Shown here one piece after another: positions 9,814-18,825 of a DNA stretch of 64,000 nucleotides; position 1 is the stretch's first letter; each line of letters opens with the position of its first letter. This stretch comes from Acidobacteriota bacterium (GTDB lineage Bacteria; Acidobacteriota; Terriglobia; Acidiferrales; UBA7541), in the NCBI GenBank assembly GCA_003225315.1, contig QHZD01000022.1:62001-126000 (forward strand), in the 5' to 3' direction. Made by a program: the position numbers and the translations under genes. Below the pieces are notes generated by a model. It did not search any database. It had not been told where the DNA came from and saw only the letters and a program-made list of their open reading frames with translations.

Positions 9814-10356
9814 CTAATACTGCCTTTGTTCATCCCAGGCTCTCACTTCATCTTCCACTGAGAAGTTCTCCGACGGCGACATGGCAAACCGAGTGTCCAG
9901 CTGATAGGCCTGTGCTTCCAGCGGTATCGCGATCCAGGAACGGAACTTCACAAATCCTCGAACGTAAAGTTCCGTGTAACGGTCAAGGCCAAGAAGAGCC
10001 ATTTGCGCGGCATGGACCAGTCCGTGGAAGAGCGTTCGCAGCATAATTTCATCGTGAAAAACAATCACGTCCAGGTAAGTAACGGAAGCCATGTGCACGA
10101 AGTCAGGGAAGTTGCCGGAACTGAGAGCCATGGCTTCGGCATAAAAAGGCGGCGGCGGGATGCGTGCGCCTTTGAGAATAATCGTCCTGACGCTGCCAAG
10201 CAAAGTCCCCGAGAAATAAGCCTGTACGCTCGTCTTCCATCCAGGGGCCAGTGGCTCGCTCGCGCGAAAATAGAGTTCTCTCTCCCGGCGTAGATATGCC
10301 GCCACTCCGGAAATCATCTCAGCGACGCGCACCTCTGGTAGTTCAACAGGATCCAT
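9814..10356 (-). CDS. Metallopeptidase-like protein with degenerate HExxH (HGLVH)
   Basis: A 180-residue soluble protein. Residues 111-115 read HGLVH, followed by GLDRYTELYVRGF and IPLEAQAYQLDTRF (Glu147 in LEAQA). The layout resembles small gluzincin-like proteins with HELVH-x-x-Q and a downstream Glu, but the catalytic Glu of the zinc motif is Gly here, so hydrolysis is unlikely although zinc binding may persist. ATG 10356 is used; an in-frame TTG at 10416 is less likely. Family recognition is by motif and general pattern only. Confidence 0.6.
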   Translation of the reverse strand: MDPVELPEVRVAEMISGVAAYLRRERELYFRASEPLAPGWKTSVQAYFSGTLLGSVRTIILKGARIPPPPFYAEAMALSSGNFPDFVHMASVTYLDVIVFHDEIMLRTLFHGLVHAAQMALLGLDRYTELYVRGFVKFRSWIAIPLEAQAYQLDTRFAMSPSENFSVEDEVRAWDEQRQY

Positions 10357-10535
10357 CGCAATTCGGCTTTCCCCACAGTTGAGCCGGACTCTACTCTTCC
10401 AGGTTCCACTCGTCAATGAAATGAGAGAAGGCGCACAGGAAATTCAGCGGTGGGAGAAACTCAAAGGCCAAGCGTCCCGATCGTGTCGATCAGATCGAGT
10501 CTCACGTCTCTGTAGTCGAACGAAATTATGGAAGA

Positions 10536-10787
10536 TTATTTTTCCTTGAGCTTCAGCTTTCCTTCGGCCTTGTTTTCCTCGAGGAACGTGCGAAGTTGCG
10601 GTACTGCCTCTAGCAGCCGGATCCATTGTTCATAGTAGAGCGTCACGGGAAAACGCCCCAAGCCGTACACGCTAACACCCCCTTTTTCGCCGACGCGGAA
10701 CTCCAGCGAGCCGCTGCGGCGTCCGCCTCCCTGCTTTTCCATCTCCGCTAGTTTTGCTTTCAGTTCTTCGTATGTTGGCTCAGCCAT
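10536..10787 (-). CDS. Small conserved protein with GVSVYGLGRFPVTLY motif
   Basis: An 83-residue protein. The N-terminus (residues 1-20) is a short charged helix, and the core GVSVYGLGRFPVTLYYEQW resembles a widespread small uncharacterised bacterial family. The end is lysine/glutamate-rich. ATG 10787 is chosen because AGGAG sits 6 nt upstream. No function is known to me. Confidence 0.75.
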   Translation of the reverse strand: MAEPTYEELKAKLAEMEKQGGGRRSGSLEFRVGEKGGVSVYGLGRFPVTLYYEQWIRLLEAVPQLRTFLEENKAEGKLKLKEK

Positions 10788-11006
10788 GGCGTCTCCTGTC
10801 GTGGATCGAGTCGGAACAGAATTATACAATGTGTTTCGCTTTGCTGGTCTGCGGACTATGCTCTTCCCCAGGATGCGACCTCGATGCCGAATGCAACGGC
10901 CCCTGAACCGTGCGGGCATCCTATCCGGATGGAATGCCATCCAATTCCTTGAGTGTGGTTAGGTCCAGGGATTTCCAACGTTTCCCAGGTCGAGGGAGAC
11001 AAACTC

Positions 11007-12035
11007 ATGGTGCACTACCCAGTAGAGTTGGAAAGCATCGGAGCAATTTTGCGCCTCGCAGGCGTCATGGCCCTGGCCGCATGCCTCAGCGCAGGCGCCT
11101 ACGCGCAGGGGCAAGACCAGAGCCAACAGCAAAGCGAATCGCAGAAGCAATCGCAAGATGCGCCGCCTAGACCGCCCAAGCCGACCTACGCCTCGCAAGA
11201 TGCGGACAGGCCGCCGTATTCTCACGACAGGCCAGCGCAGAACGCTCCCGACACACCACCCGCTGCCGCTCCGCAAACTCAATCCGTTCCCGGCGCTCTA
11301 ACTGTCCCTGCCGGAACAATCCTCCTGGTGCGTATCAATGACTACCTTTCCAGCGACCATAACCAGATCGGCGACCATTTCACCGCTGTTCTGGAAAACC
11401 CTCTCGTCGTCAATGGCTGGGTGGTCGCCCGCCGCGGCCAGGTGCTCGTTGGCCAGGTCAAAAAAGCGCGCAAAGCCGGCCGCATCAAAGGCACTTCCGA
11501 GCTTGGCGTCGAGCTAACCGATCTCACTGTCGTCGACGGCCGCCAAGTTCCCATTCTCACTGAGTTATGGAAAGGCTCCGGCGGAACTTCGCATGGCCAG
11601 GACGCCGCGACCATTGGCACCACCACTGGACTCGGCGCGATCATCGGCGCCGCTGCCGACTGGGGCACTGGCGCAGCCATCGGCGCTGGAGCCGGCGCAG
11701 CAGCTGGCATCGGCGCAGTGCTGCTCACGCGCGGCCGCCCCACCATTCTCGCGCCCGAAGAGCAATTGAGCTTTCGCCTGGTTGATCCTGTCCGCGTTGA
11801 CACCACGCAAAGCCAGCAAGCGTTTCAGCACGTCACGCAGCAGGATTTTGACGGTGGGAAATTGGAGCGCCGCGGCCCGCGCCGCGTAGCCGGTGGGTAT
11901 CCCTATCCCGGCCCATACGGCTATCCCTGCGGTTACTACGGTCCGTGTTACGCCTATCCCGGCTTCGTGGGGTTTTACAGTGGTTGGGGCTGGGGCCCAG
12001 GCTTCTACGGCCGGCGCGGTTTCCGTCACTACTAA
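11007..12035 (+). CDS. Exported glycine-zipper protein with TrbI/VirB10-like core
   Basis: A 342-residue protein with a signal peptide ending near AYAQ. A Gln/Pro-rich linker (about residues 30-95) leads to a domain containing VPAGTILLVRIND, GDHFTAVLENPL, GQVLVGQVKKARKAGR and LGVELTDLTVVDG, the same architecture as the lipoprotein at 41552-42232 and reminiscent of VirB10/TrbI beta-barrels. A glycine zipper (GAIIGAAADWGTGAAIGAG) follows, then a Gly/Tyr/Pro-rich tail. GGGAG lies upstream of ATG 11007. The role is unknown; an envelope location is inferred. Confidence 0.7.
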   Translation: MVHYPVELESIGAILRLAGVMALAACLSAGAYAQGQDQSQQQSESQKQSQDAPPRPPKPTYASQDADRPPYSHDRPAQNAPDTPPAAAPQTQSVPGALTVPAGTILLVRINDYLSSDHNQIGDHFTAVLENPLVVNGWVVARRGQVLVGQVKKARKAGRIKGTSELGVELTDLTVVDGRQVPILTELWKGSGGTSHGQDAATIGTTTGLGAIIGAAADWGTGAAIGAGAGAAAGIGAVLLTRGRPTILAPEEQLSFRLVDPVRVDTTQSQQAFQHVTQQDFDGGKLERRGPRRVAGGYPYPGPYGYPCGYYGPCYAYPGFVGFYSGWGWGPGFYGRRGFRHY

Positions 12036-12636
12036 GGTTGCTGACCTCGCTTGAACAGACGCCAGGAATCGCAGACGTCCTCCTTCAACGTGTTTCCAAA
12101 TGTCGGCCGACTGTCGCGATTTTGACTCGAACCGCTGGAATAAAAGAATCATTCAAACGGTACAAATTAAGGAAAGATGGGTTTCTCCAAGAGCGGACAC
12201 CTCGAGTATTCAAGCGAGGCACGGCTTCAAATTCGGAAGCGAGAATGCATCCTGGGGAGTTTTCTTTGCATCAGAATTGCCATGAACTCGGCGAGTGGGT
12301 GTTGTCCCAGTTCATGAAAAAATTAATGAGTAAATATCCGAGCGGGCTCGGGCGTCGTCAAACGTCTTATGATTGGCCGCGTCGACTGTGCTTACAGTCG
12401 CCAAGTAGTTGACGGTTTTACAGTCGCCAGCAATGGCAGTCGCAAAGAAAAACGTACTAGAGAGTCTTTAAAAAGCTTGTGATATTCTTTACCCGTTTAC
12501 TGGTGAATCGCTTTCGGTCCAGGCCCCGTCCGCGAGAAGCCCTTTGTACGAGTTCTTACCCGGTGTTAATGGCAACTCTTTCAGTCCGGATGTTTTGAGT
12601 TGCAACTGAATTCAAATCTGCGGCGTGGGGCGGGCT
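12036..12636. other. Intergenic region upstream of sedolisin
   Basis: About 600 bp with no convincing gene. Between 12393 and 12436 the motif CAGTCGC(CA) occurs three times, possibly a small repeat or binding-site array. No near-consensus promoter was found for the downstream gene. Confidence 0.45.
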
Positions 12637-15600
12637 ATGAAACTCCAATCTTTGATCCTTCGCAATTCCCTCTTCGTTCTTGTTCTGACTATGGCGCTCC
12701 CGGCATTTCGCGCCGCCGCGCAAACCAAGCCGAATAGCGCGCCGGCGGCTCAAGCCGCAGCCATCCCCGCGCGAATCACCCAGGCAATTGACGAAACGCA
12801 ACTCGTGCGCCTCCGCGGCAACGTGCACCCTCTCGCCCGCCCCGAATTCGATCGGGGGCCCGTCTCCGATGCCACGCCTATGGACCGCATGCTGCTGGTT
12901 TTGCAGCGCGGCCCTGATCAGGAAGCCGCACTTCGCCAGTTCATGGACGAGCAGCAAATGAAGGACTCGCCTAATTTTCAGAAATGGCTCACTCCCCAGG
13001 AATTTGCCAAGCTTTATGGCCCCGCCGACGCCGATATCCAGACGGTCACCGATTGGCTGACGCGCCAGGGCTTTCACAACCTGAGAGTAGGCGCTGGCCG
13101 AACAGTGATTGAGTTTTCCGGAAACGTGGGCCAAGTTCGGAATACGTTCCACACGGAAATCCATCGCTTCAATGTGAACGGAGAAGCGCGCCAGGCCAAC
13201 GTGGCCGATCCGCAAATTCCGGCCGCGCTGACTCCGGTCGTCGCAGGCGTCGTATCCCTGCACAACTTCCCGACGAAGTCGATGCGGCATACCGTTGGCG
13301 CCTTCACGCGAAACGCGGATGGAACAGTGACTCCGCAATTCACCGGCAGCACCAACCAGTTCTTTGCAGTCGGGCCCGCTGACTTTGCAAAGATTTACAA
13401 CATTCCTTCGACGCTGGACGGGACCGGCGGGAAGATAGCGATCATCGGATTTTCGAGTATTGATGTTAACGACGCGCGTGCCTTTCGCACTTTGTTTGGC
13501 CTGCCCGCGAACGATCCAGTTATCGTGAACAATGGCCCGGACCCGGGAATCAACGGCGAAGAGGGTGAAGCCGATCTGGACGTGCAATGGTCGGGTGCGG
13601 TTGCGCCAAAAGCACAGATTGATTATGTGCTCTCCGAAGGCACTCTGACCTCGGACCCGCTGTTCCTGGGCGCCGAGTATGTTGTCGATAACAATTCGGA
13701 TGACGCGATGAGCTTGAGTTTTGGCGTGTGCGAAGCCGGCCTAAGCGCTGCTGCCAATGCGTTCCTCAATTCCCTTTGGGAGCAAGCCGCGGCACAAGGA
13801 ATCACGGTGACCGTCTCCGCCGGAGACAACGGAGGGGCGGGTTGTGACGATTTTAATATTCCGGCCCCTGCCGCATCGGGACTTGCGGTCAATGGTATCG
13901 CGTCAACGCCCTTCAACATTGCCGTGGGTGGAACGGATTTTGACGACGCGGGCAATCAGGCGGCGTTCTGGAATCAAAACCCGGGAGCTAATGATCCAGC
14001 CACGCGCTTGTCCGCCAAGGGATACATTCCTGAAATCCCGTGGAATGATTCGTGCGGGGCCACGGCGACGAGTTCCACTCTCAACACCGTCTGCGCGCTC
14101 CAGACCGGCGATCCCCTCCTGAACATTGTGGCCGGCAGTGGTGGTCCAAGTGCTATTTATCCGAAGCCTTCGTGGCAAAACGGACTGACGCCGGCGGATT
14201 CCCATCGTGACCTGCCCGATGTTTCTTTGTTTGCAAGCGACGGACCGAACAGTAAAAGCTTCTACGTAGTCTGTGAAGCAGATGCCGTGAGTAACCCGAG
14301 TACCTCGTGCGCCTCTAGCGGGTCATTCACCTTTCTGGGCGTCGGAGGGACTTCCGCTTCTGCGCCGAGCTTTGCAGGAATCATCGCCCTCATTGGGCAA
14401 TCTGAGTTCAATGCCGGCAGAAGCCGGCGTCAGGGTAACGCAAACCTGGTGCTCTATAAGATCGCAGCCACAGCGGCAAATAGCTGCAATTCCTCGACAA
14501 CGCCGCTGACGGGCTCAACAACCTGCGCTTTCTACGATGTGACAAAGGGCAATAATTCGGTTCCCTGCGCGGCAAATTCTCCGGCCGGAACTTCCCCCAA
14601 TTGCAGCAGCACCACCGCTGGCACCAACGGCGTCCTTGTTAGCCCCGCATCCCCCACAACTCCAGCATGGACCACGGCAACCGGTTACGACCTCGCGACC
14701 GGCCTTGGCTCCGTGAACGTTGCCAACCTTGCCACGCAATGGCCGCTCGCCTTGGGGAGCTTTAAAGGCACGACGTCCACTCTATTGATCAATAACAGCG
14801 CGACGCCAGCTGCAATCACGCACGGAACTGCAGTGACGGCAAAAGTAACCGTTGCCGTCGTGGCTCCGGCAACTGGGACGCCGACAGGCGACGTGTCTGT
14901 ATTGGCGCCGACGACGGTAGGCGGTGGGAATAACGGCGGGACACTTTCCGGCGGAACAGTGACCATCAATGGGGTGATCTTGCCGGGCGGAACATATAAT
15001 GCGACCGCGCATTACGCGGGCGATGGGACCTTTGCTGCCAGTGACTCTGCCGGTGTGCCGATCACCGTCAACAAAGAAAACAGCCTGCTGCAAATGGGCA
15101 TCGTCACTTTCGATATCGCTACAGGCAATATCACCAGCACGAACGGGACTTCCTTCATGTATGGGTCACCCTACATCTTGCGTTTTGACATTTTGAATAG
15201 ATTGGGAACTAACGCGAATTGCCATCCTGTCGTGGTAACAGGCCAGACACCTACAACAGCAGGCTGCGCCTTCGACGCAACTGGCACGGTAACCATCACG
15301 GACTCCTTCAACGGAGCGGCGCCCGCTCCGCTGGACGAGGGAACCTTTCCTATCAACAGCGAGGGCCATGCGGAAGATCAGCCCATTCAGCTTCCAGCGG
15401 GAACTCACGCGCTATCGGCGACCTACTCTGGCGACATCAGCTACAACCCGCCTGTCGCGGCCACCACGGACAACGTTACGGTCACGAAGGCAACCACCGG
15501 CACAGCCACTGTTCCCAGCGCCTCCACCGTCACTTCAGGCACGCCCATGACGTTGACGGCAACCATCAGTTCCCAAAGCAATAGTGTGGTGGGTCCGGGC

Positions 15601-16671
15601 GGAACGGTGACGTTCTCTGATGGCGGCACGCAAATCGGGAGTCCCGTCAATGTTGTGCCGGCAGGGGCTTCGGCTCTTGCCTTTGCCAACGGAACAGCAG
15701 CGCTGACATGGACGTTCAGCTCGACAGGTTCCCACAGCATCACCGCTGTCTACAGTGGCGATACAAATTACGCGACGTCCAGCGCAACGGCGATTAGCGT
15801 CACCGTGACGCCCTCTGGTTCTTTCACCATCAGCGGCAGCGCTGTGACTGCTACGGCGGGAGCCAGCGGCACGTCTACCATTACTGTAACCCCAACCGGC
15901 GGGTTTACCGGCACCGTCAACGTAACTTGCCCGGCTGCCGCGTTGCCCCCTGGCGTCACTTGCTCGCCAAGTCCGCTTGCCATAAACGTCACGGGCACTG
16001 CTGCGGTGACTGGCACACTGACGCTAAACGTGACCGCCCCATCGTCAACTCTGACAGCCTCCGCAGTGCCCTCCGATCGCATCCTCTACGCGGCCGGGGC
16101 GATCCCCCCAGGCGGAGGTACGGGCTGGTGGACTCTTAGCGCCGGTACCGGTCTTGCCGCGCTGGTTCTGCTCTTCCTGCCGGGGCGGAAGCGTTATCGT
16201 GTAGCCCTCGGCTTGGGCCTTGTTTGCATCCTCAGCTTCGCCTTGGGTTGCGGTGGCTACGGCGGAGGTGGTGGCGGAGGCGGCCCGGTTGCCACGACCA
16301 CCACGATAACCGTGGCGGCTCCCGCAAAGGTAGCCTTCAACACGCCGCAGAACACCTTTGCGTTTACCGTAAGCGTCACTGGAGGAACCCCGAACGGGCA
16401 AGTGCAACTCTACGACGGCGTAGTCAATGCCAATAACGTGCTGGGTAGCCCGGTTTCAGTCTCCAACGGCTCAGCGAAGTTTAATAGTTCTGGTTTGCTG
16501 GTGGGCACGCATTCTATCATCGCGGCGTACCTCGGGGACGCCTATACGAAGGCTTCACAGAGTGGCGCGTTAGCGGTTACCGTGACGGGACAAACCACTT
16601 TTGTCATTACATCAACGCCGCCTCCGTCCAATCCCAATGGCTCGGCGACGGTCAACATCACCATCAACTGA
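12637..16671 (+). CDS. Sedolisin (S53, kumamolisin-like) protease with Ig-like repeats
   Basis: A 1344-residue secreted protease. Order: signal peptide (about 1-29), pro-kumamolisin domain (about 45-215), S53 catalytic domain (about 240-705), then Ig-like repeats. The catalytic set is complete: Glu311 and Asp315 in GEADLDVQW, Asp397 in SAGDNGG and Ser573 in GGTSASAP. Calcium-site-like YDLATGLGSVNV closes the domain. Ig-like units show repeated TATYSGD/TAVYSGD strands. Near residues 1161-1215 two hydrophobic segments flank PGRKRYR and end in LGCGG plus a glycine run, followed by one more Ig-like unit. ATG 12637 is favoured over GTG 12625 by the G-rich upstream sequence. Extracellular protein degradation at acidic pH is the family expectation. 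Confidence 0.9.
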   Translation: MKLQSLILRNSLFVLVLTMALPAFRAAAQTKPNSAPAAQAAAIPARITQAIDETQLVRLRGNVHPLARPEFDRGPVSDATPMDRMLLVLQRGPDQEAALRQFMDEQQMKDSPNFQKWLTPQEFAKLYGPADADIQTVTDWLTRQGFHNLRVGAGRTVIEFSGNVGQVRNTFHTEIHRFNVNGEARQANVADPQIPAALTPVVAGVVSLHNFPTKSMRHTVGAFTRNADGTVTPQFTGSTNQFFAVGPADFAKIYNIPSTLDGTGGKIAIIGFSSIDVNDARAFRTLFGLPANDPVIVNNGPDPGINGEEGEADLDVQWSGAVAPKAQIDYVLSEGTLTSDPLFLGAEYVVDNNSDDAMSLSFGVCEAGLSAAANAFLNSLWEQAAAQGITVTVSAGDNGGAGCDDFNIPAPAASGLAVNGIASTPFNIAVGGTDFDDAGNQAAFWNQNPGANDPATRLSAKGYIPEIPWNDSCGATATSSTLNTVCALQTGDPLLNIVAGSGGPSAIYPKPSWQNGLTPADSHRDLPDVSLFASDGPNSKSFYVVCEADAVSNPSTSCASSGSFTFLGVGGTSASAPSFAGIIALIGQSEFNAGRSRRQGNANLVLYKIAATAANSCNSSTTPLTGSTTCAFYDVTKGNNSVPCAANSPAGTSPNCSSTTAGTNGVLVSPASPTTPAWTTATGYDLATGLGSVNVANLATQWPLALGSFKGTTSTLLINNSATPAAITHGTAVTAKVTVAVVAPATGTPTGDVSVLAPTTVGGGNNGGTLSGGTVTINGVILPGGTYNATAHYAGDGTFAASDSAGVPITVNKENSLLQMGIVTFDIATGNITSTNGTSFMYGSPYILRFDILNRLGTNANCHPVVVTGQTPTTAGCAFDATGTVTITDSFNGAAPAPLDEGTFPINSEGHAEDQPIQLPAGTHALSATYSGDISYNPPVAATTDNVTVTKATTGTATVPSASTVTSGTPMTLTATISSQSNSVVGPGGTVTFSDGGTQIGSPVNVVPAGASALAFANGTAALTWTFSSTGSHSITAVYSGDTNYATSSATAISVTVTPSGSFTISGSAVTATAGASGTSTITVTPTGGFTGTVNVTCPAAALPPGVTCSPSPLAINVTGTAAVTGTLTLNVTAPSSTLTASAVPSDRILYAAGAIPPGGGTGWWTLSAGTGLAALVLLFLPGRKRYRVALGLGLVCILSFALGCGGYGGGGGGGGPVATTTTITVAAPAKVAFNTPQNTFAFTVSVTGGTPNGQVQLYDGVVNANNVLGSPVSVSNGSAKFNSSGLLVGTHSIIAAYLGDAYTKASQSGALAVTVTGQTTFVITSTPPPSNPNGSATVNITIN

Positions 16672-16701
16672 CCTTGGTCTGCCCAGCAAACAGAAAGTCA
16701 A

Positions 16702-16730
16702 GGGGCCCCGGAATTCCGGGACCCCTCTTT
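16702..16730 (+). terminator. Rho-independent terminator of the sedolisin gene
   Basis: GGGG-C-CCCGG and CCGGG-A-CCCC form a stem around AATT at 16702-16725, followed by TCTTT. It begins 30 nt after the sedolisin stop. Confidence 0.8.
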
Positions 16731-16815
16731 AGTTCGGTAGTGGTCAGTTTGAATTTTCTTAATCGTGACAAATAGGAGTCAAGATCAAACTGGCCTATTC
16801 TCTAGTTCCTTTTCC

Positions 16816-16844
16816 TTGACGGTTGGCCGCTTCTCTGGTACTCT
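16816..16844 (+). promoter_or_regulatory. Promoter-like block of dispersed element, copy A
   Basis: TTGACG at 16816 and TACTCT at 16839 are separated by 17 nt. No plus-strand gene follows. The surrounding bases (TTTTCCTTGAC, CTGGTAC, TTAGG) match the promoter block at 45411-45451 in order and spacing, so it seems to be part of a repeated element. Confidence 0.45.
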
Positions 16845-16941
16845 TGGCTTAGGTAAGGTTGTCGTTAATCCTACAGCCCCCGGTTCCGCGTCCAAGCCCT
16901 CAACGCAAACCATCAAGCCCGTCGCACAATTTTGGTGCAAC

Positions 16942-17059
16942 CTAAGTCCCTTTAGAATCAACGCCTACAGAGCATGCCCGCAAGTGTTGATTCTAAACCA
17001 CTTACATAAACACTAAGTCCTTTAGATGCAACACTTACCAAAAACACGGGGGAGGGGGT
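16942..17059 (+). repeat. Dispersed non-coding element, copy A (inverted-repeat block)
   Basis: This 118-bp block is strongly similar to 45572-45689, which has the same length. It begins CTAAGTCCCTTTAGAATCAAC and carries arms TTTAGAATCAAC (16951-16962) and GTTGATTCTAAA (16986-16997). It continues with a second CTAAGTCCTTTAGATGCAAC unit and ends in a G-rich run (GGGGGAGGGGG). The G-run stops 1 nt from the stop codon of the minus-strand PilZ gene. Confidence 0.85.
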
Positions 17060-17060
17060 G

Positions 17061-17456
17061 TCAGTTCGGGTTCGGAGGAAAGACGATATTCCAGAACAGC
17101 GGCGCGGGAGATAGAAATTCGACAGGAACGAGTGATCCTTCCTGGTTCATCTGCGGCGGACGAACCACGTTCACTTCGACCTTCTGCTGCGTTCGGGGAT
17201 TCTCCAAGGTGAACTTGGTGCCTTGCGGAATGCCCTCTTTGAGAATGATCATCCCGCCCGTAGCGCTCACCGTGTGAGTGAATCCCTCGATGCCCTTGGG
17301 ATTGTTAGCGATGTGGACCACGACTGGCATTCGCAGCAGCACGCGCTGCGCGCGGCGGCGTTCTTCGGCGGTGGGCTGCCGCGTCAAGCCTGGGCGCACG
17401 CCAGTTGGGCGTGCGCCGACTATTGCTCCGGGTTTGGCGTACGGCGAAGGCTTCAC
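17061..17456 (-). CDS. PilZ-like protein, translationally coupled
   Basis: A 131-residue protein. After a Pro/Arg-rich leader of about 40 residues comes a PilZ-like core: RRRAQRVLLRMPVVV (RxxxR present) and HTVSATGGMI, where the Asp/Asn of (D/N)xSxxG is replaced by Thr. The C-terminus is hydrophobic (LFWNIVF). The frame is open to 17540, but GTG 17456 overlaps the TGA of the preceding PilZ gene as GTGA, the likely coupled start. c-di-GMP binding is doubtful because of the altered motif. Confidence 0.75.
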   Translation of the reverse strand: MKPSPYAKPGAIVGARPTGVRPGLTRQPTAEERRRAQRVLLRMPVVVHIANNPKGIEGFTHTVSATGGMIILKEGIPQGTKFTLENPRTQQKVEVNVVRPPQMNQEGSLVPVEFLSPAPLFWNIVFPPNPN

Positions 17457-17797
17457 AGTTCGAGTCCCCAGAAATCCATTTCCGGCGCGACCAGCTCGAC
17501 GCCGTATTCCCAGCCATCGGGGCGCTGATTGCCCTTCCACACGATGATCGCGGCGTTGCTGGTATGGGAGATCAAATTGGTAAGTGCCAGCCGGTGCTCC
17601 AGGCCGAGCTCGTGCTTAATGACGACCATGCATCCATAAGGGTTGACGACCCGCGTGTGCGCTTCAACACTGATGCGCTTGCTGGTCTCGTCGTCCCATT
17701 CGAGACGCACGGGCACCCGGGAATTCATCCGGCGTCCACGGCGCTTCTCGTGGTGCCGGGAGCCAAGACGCTTGGTTTCACGCACCTTTAGCTGCAT
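17453..17797 (-). CDS. PilZ-like protein, degenerate motif
   Basis: A 114-residue protein of PilZ type: RRMNSRVPVRLEW gives an RxxxR-like element, while the second motif reads VVNPYGCMVV without the conserved serine. The end (EYGVELVAPEMDFWGLEL) matches the usual last strands and helix. GAGG sits just before ATG 17797. It is the first gene of a two-gene unit with 17061-17456, overlapping by 4 nt. Such degenerate PilZ proteins often do not bind c-di-GMP. Confidence 0.75.
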   Translation of the reverse strand: MQLKVRETKRLGSRHHEKRRGRRMNSRVPVRLEWDDETSKRISVEAHTRVVNPYGCMVVIKHELGLEHRLALTNLISHTSNAAIIVWKGNQRPDGWEYGVELVAPEMDFWGLEL

Positions 17798-17908
17798 TTT
17801 CGCCTCTACCTTGCCATGCTAGAGTTGAGGGCGAAAAGGGTCAATGGTACGAATTTCCGCGTTCGCGCAAACAAGTAGCTGTCCTAATGGACAGGTGAAA
17901 ACAATGGA

Positions 17909-18805
17909 GTGGGACAGGCAGTGAAAAACCTGATCGTCAACGCGGATGACCTCGGGTGGACGGACGGCGTAAACCGCGGCATCGTCGAGGCATTCCACCA
18001 CGGGATTGTCACCAGCGCTTCGCTGCTCGCCAATGGCGCCGCGTTTGCAGGGGGCGCTGAAGCCGCGCGCTCGGCTCCCGGCCTGGGGATAGGAGTGCAT
18101 CTGAATTTGAGCGACGGTCCCCCCGTCGCTGATAGGAAAACCGTTAGGAGTCTTCTGAATGGAGACGGCGAATTCGCGGGCGGCCCTGAGAGCTTGCTTC
18201 TGGGGCGTGCGCGCCGCGGGATCGCGCTCGCGGAAGTGGAAACTGAGTGGGACGCACAAATTCGCACAATTCACGATGCTGGAATTGCACCGACGCACCT
18301 CGACGGGCACAAGCACGTGCACATGCTGCCGGGATTTTTTGAGATTGCATTGAGGCTCGCGAAGCGGCATGGCATTGGCGCGATTCGCGTTTCACTGGAG
18401 GCGTCGAGCTTGCGCGCGGCTCTTGCTTCCGGCACAAAGCGGAATGCCGCGGTGATTATGAAACAGGGCGTCCAGGCGCGCGGACTAAAACTGCTGGCGC
18501 GGGATGCGCGCGAGCAAGCCCAGCGCGCGGGAATTTCCACTGCCGATTATTTTTGCGGAATCGCGCAAACCGGCAAGTTCACTCGCGAGGGCGTTGAGCA
18601 ATTTCTGAAGAGTCTGCCTGATGGGACGACGGAGCTGATGTGCCACCCAGGTTACGCGGATGCCGCGCTGCAAAAATCTCCCACGCGGCTGCAGAATTCG
18701 CGCCAGATCGAGTTGAAGATTCTTACCGACACAGGGATCAGAAATCTTGTCGCATCGCTGGGGATTCGCCTGATAGACTATGGCTTCGTGTCCCAGGAAG
18801 CATAA
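17909..18805 (+). CDS. ChbG/HpnK family carbohydrate deacetylase
   Basis: A 298-residue YdjC-fold enzyme. NADDLGWTDGVNRG (from residue 11) supplies the metal-binding Asp pair, GVHLNLSDGPP and THLDGHKHVHMLP supply the metal histidines, and CHPGY closes the active site. Members remove N-acetyl groups from chito-oligosaccharides or from a hopanoid headgroup precursor (HpnK). The adjacent glycosyltransferase 20 nt downstream favours a lipid-linked sugar role, but no other hopanoid gene is in the window. GTG 17909 is taken as the start; GTG 17921 is equally plausible. Confidence 0.8.
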   Translation: MGQAVKNLIVNADDLGWTDGVNRGIVEAFHHGIVTSASLLANGAAFAGGAEAARSAPGLGIGVHLNLSDGPPVADRKTVRSLLNGDGEFAGGPESLLLGRARRGIALAEVETEWDAQIRTIHDAGIAPTHLDGHKHVHMLPGFFEIALRLAKRHGIGAIRVSLEASSLRAALASGTKRNAAVIMKQGVQARGLKLLARDAREQAQRAGISTADYFCGIAQTGKFTREGVEQFLKSLPDGTTELMCHPGYADAALQKSPTRLQNSRQIELKILTDTGIRNLVASLGIRLIDYGFVSQEA

Positions 18806-18825
18806 AAGAGGTACCGCGCGAGAGA

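Noticed and set aside
12556-13587. 343-residue minus-strand frame
   Set aside because: Antisense to the sedolisin pro-domain, which has a signal peptide and conserved residues.
16765-17016. 83-residue plus-strand frame
   Set aside because: Falls inside the dispersed non-coding element; copy B has no matching frame.
16942-17059. CRISPR-like repeats
   Set aside because: The CTAAGT/TTTAGA units are only two per copy, imperfect and lack regular spacers; no cas genes are present.
17050-17059. G-quadruplex at the end of copy A
   Set aside because: Only two G-runs are adjacent (GGGGG-A-GGGGG), so a normal four-run quadruplex cannot be claimed.
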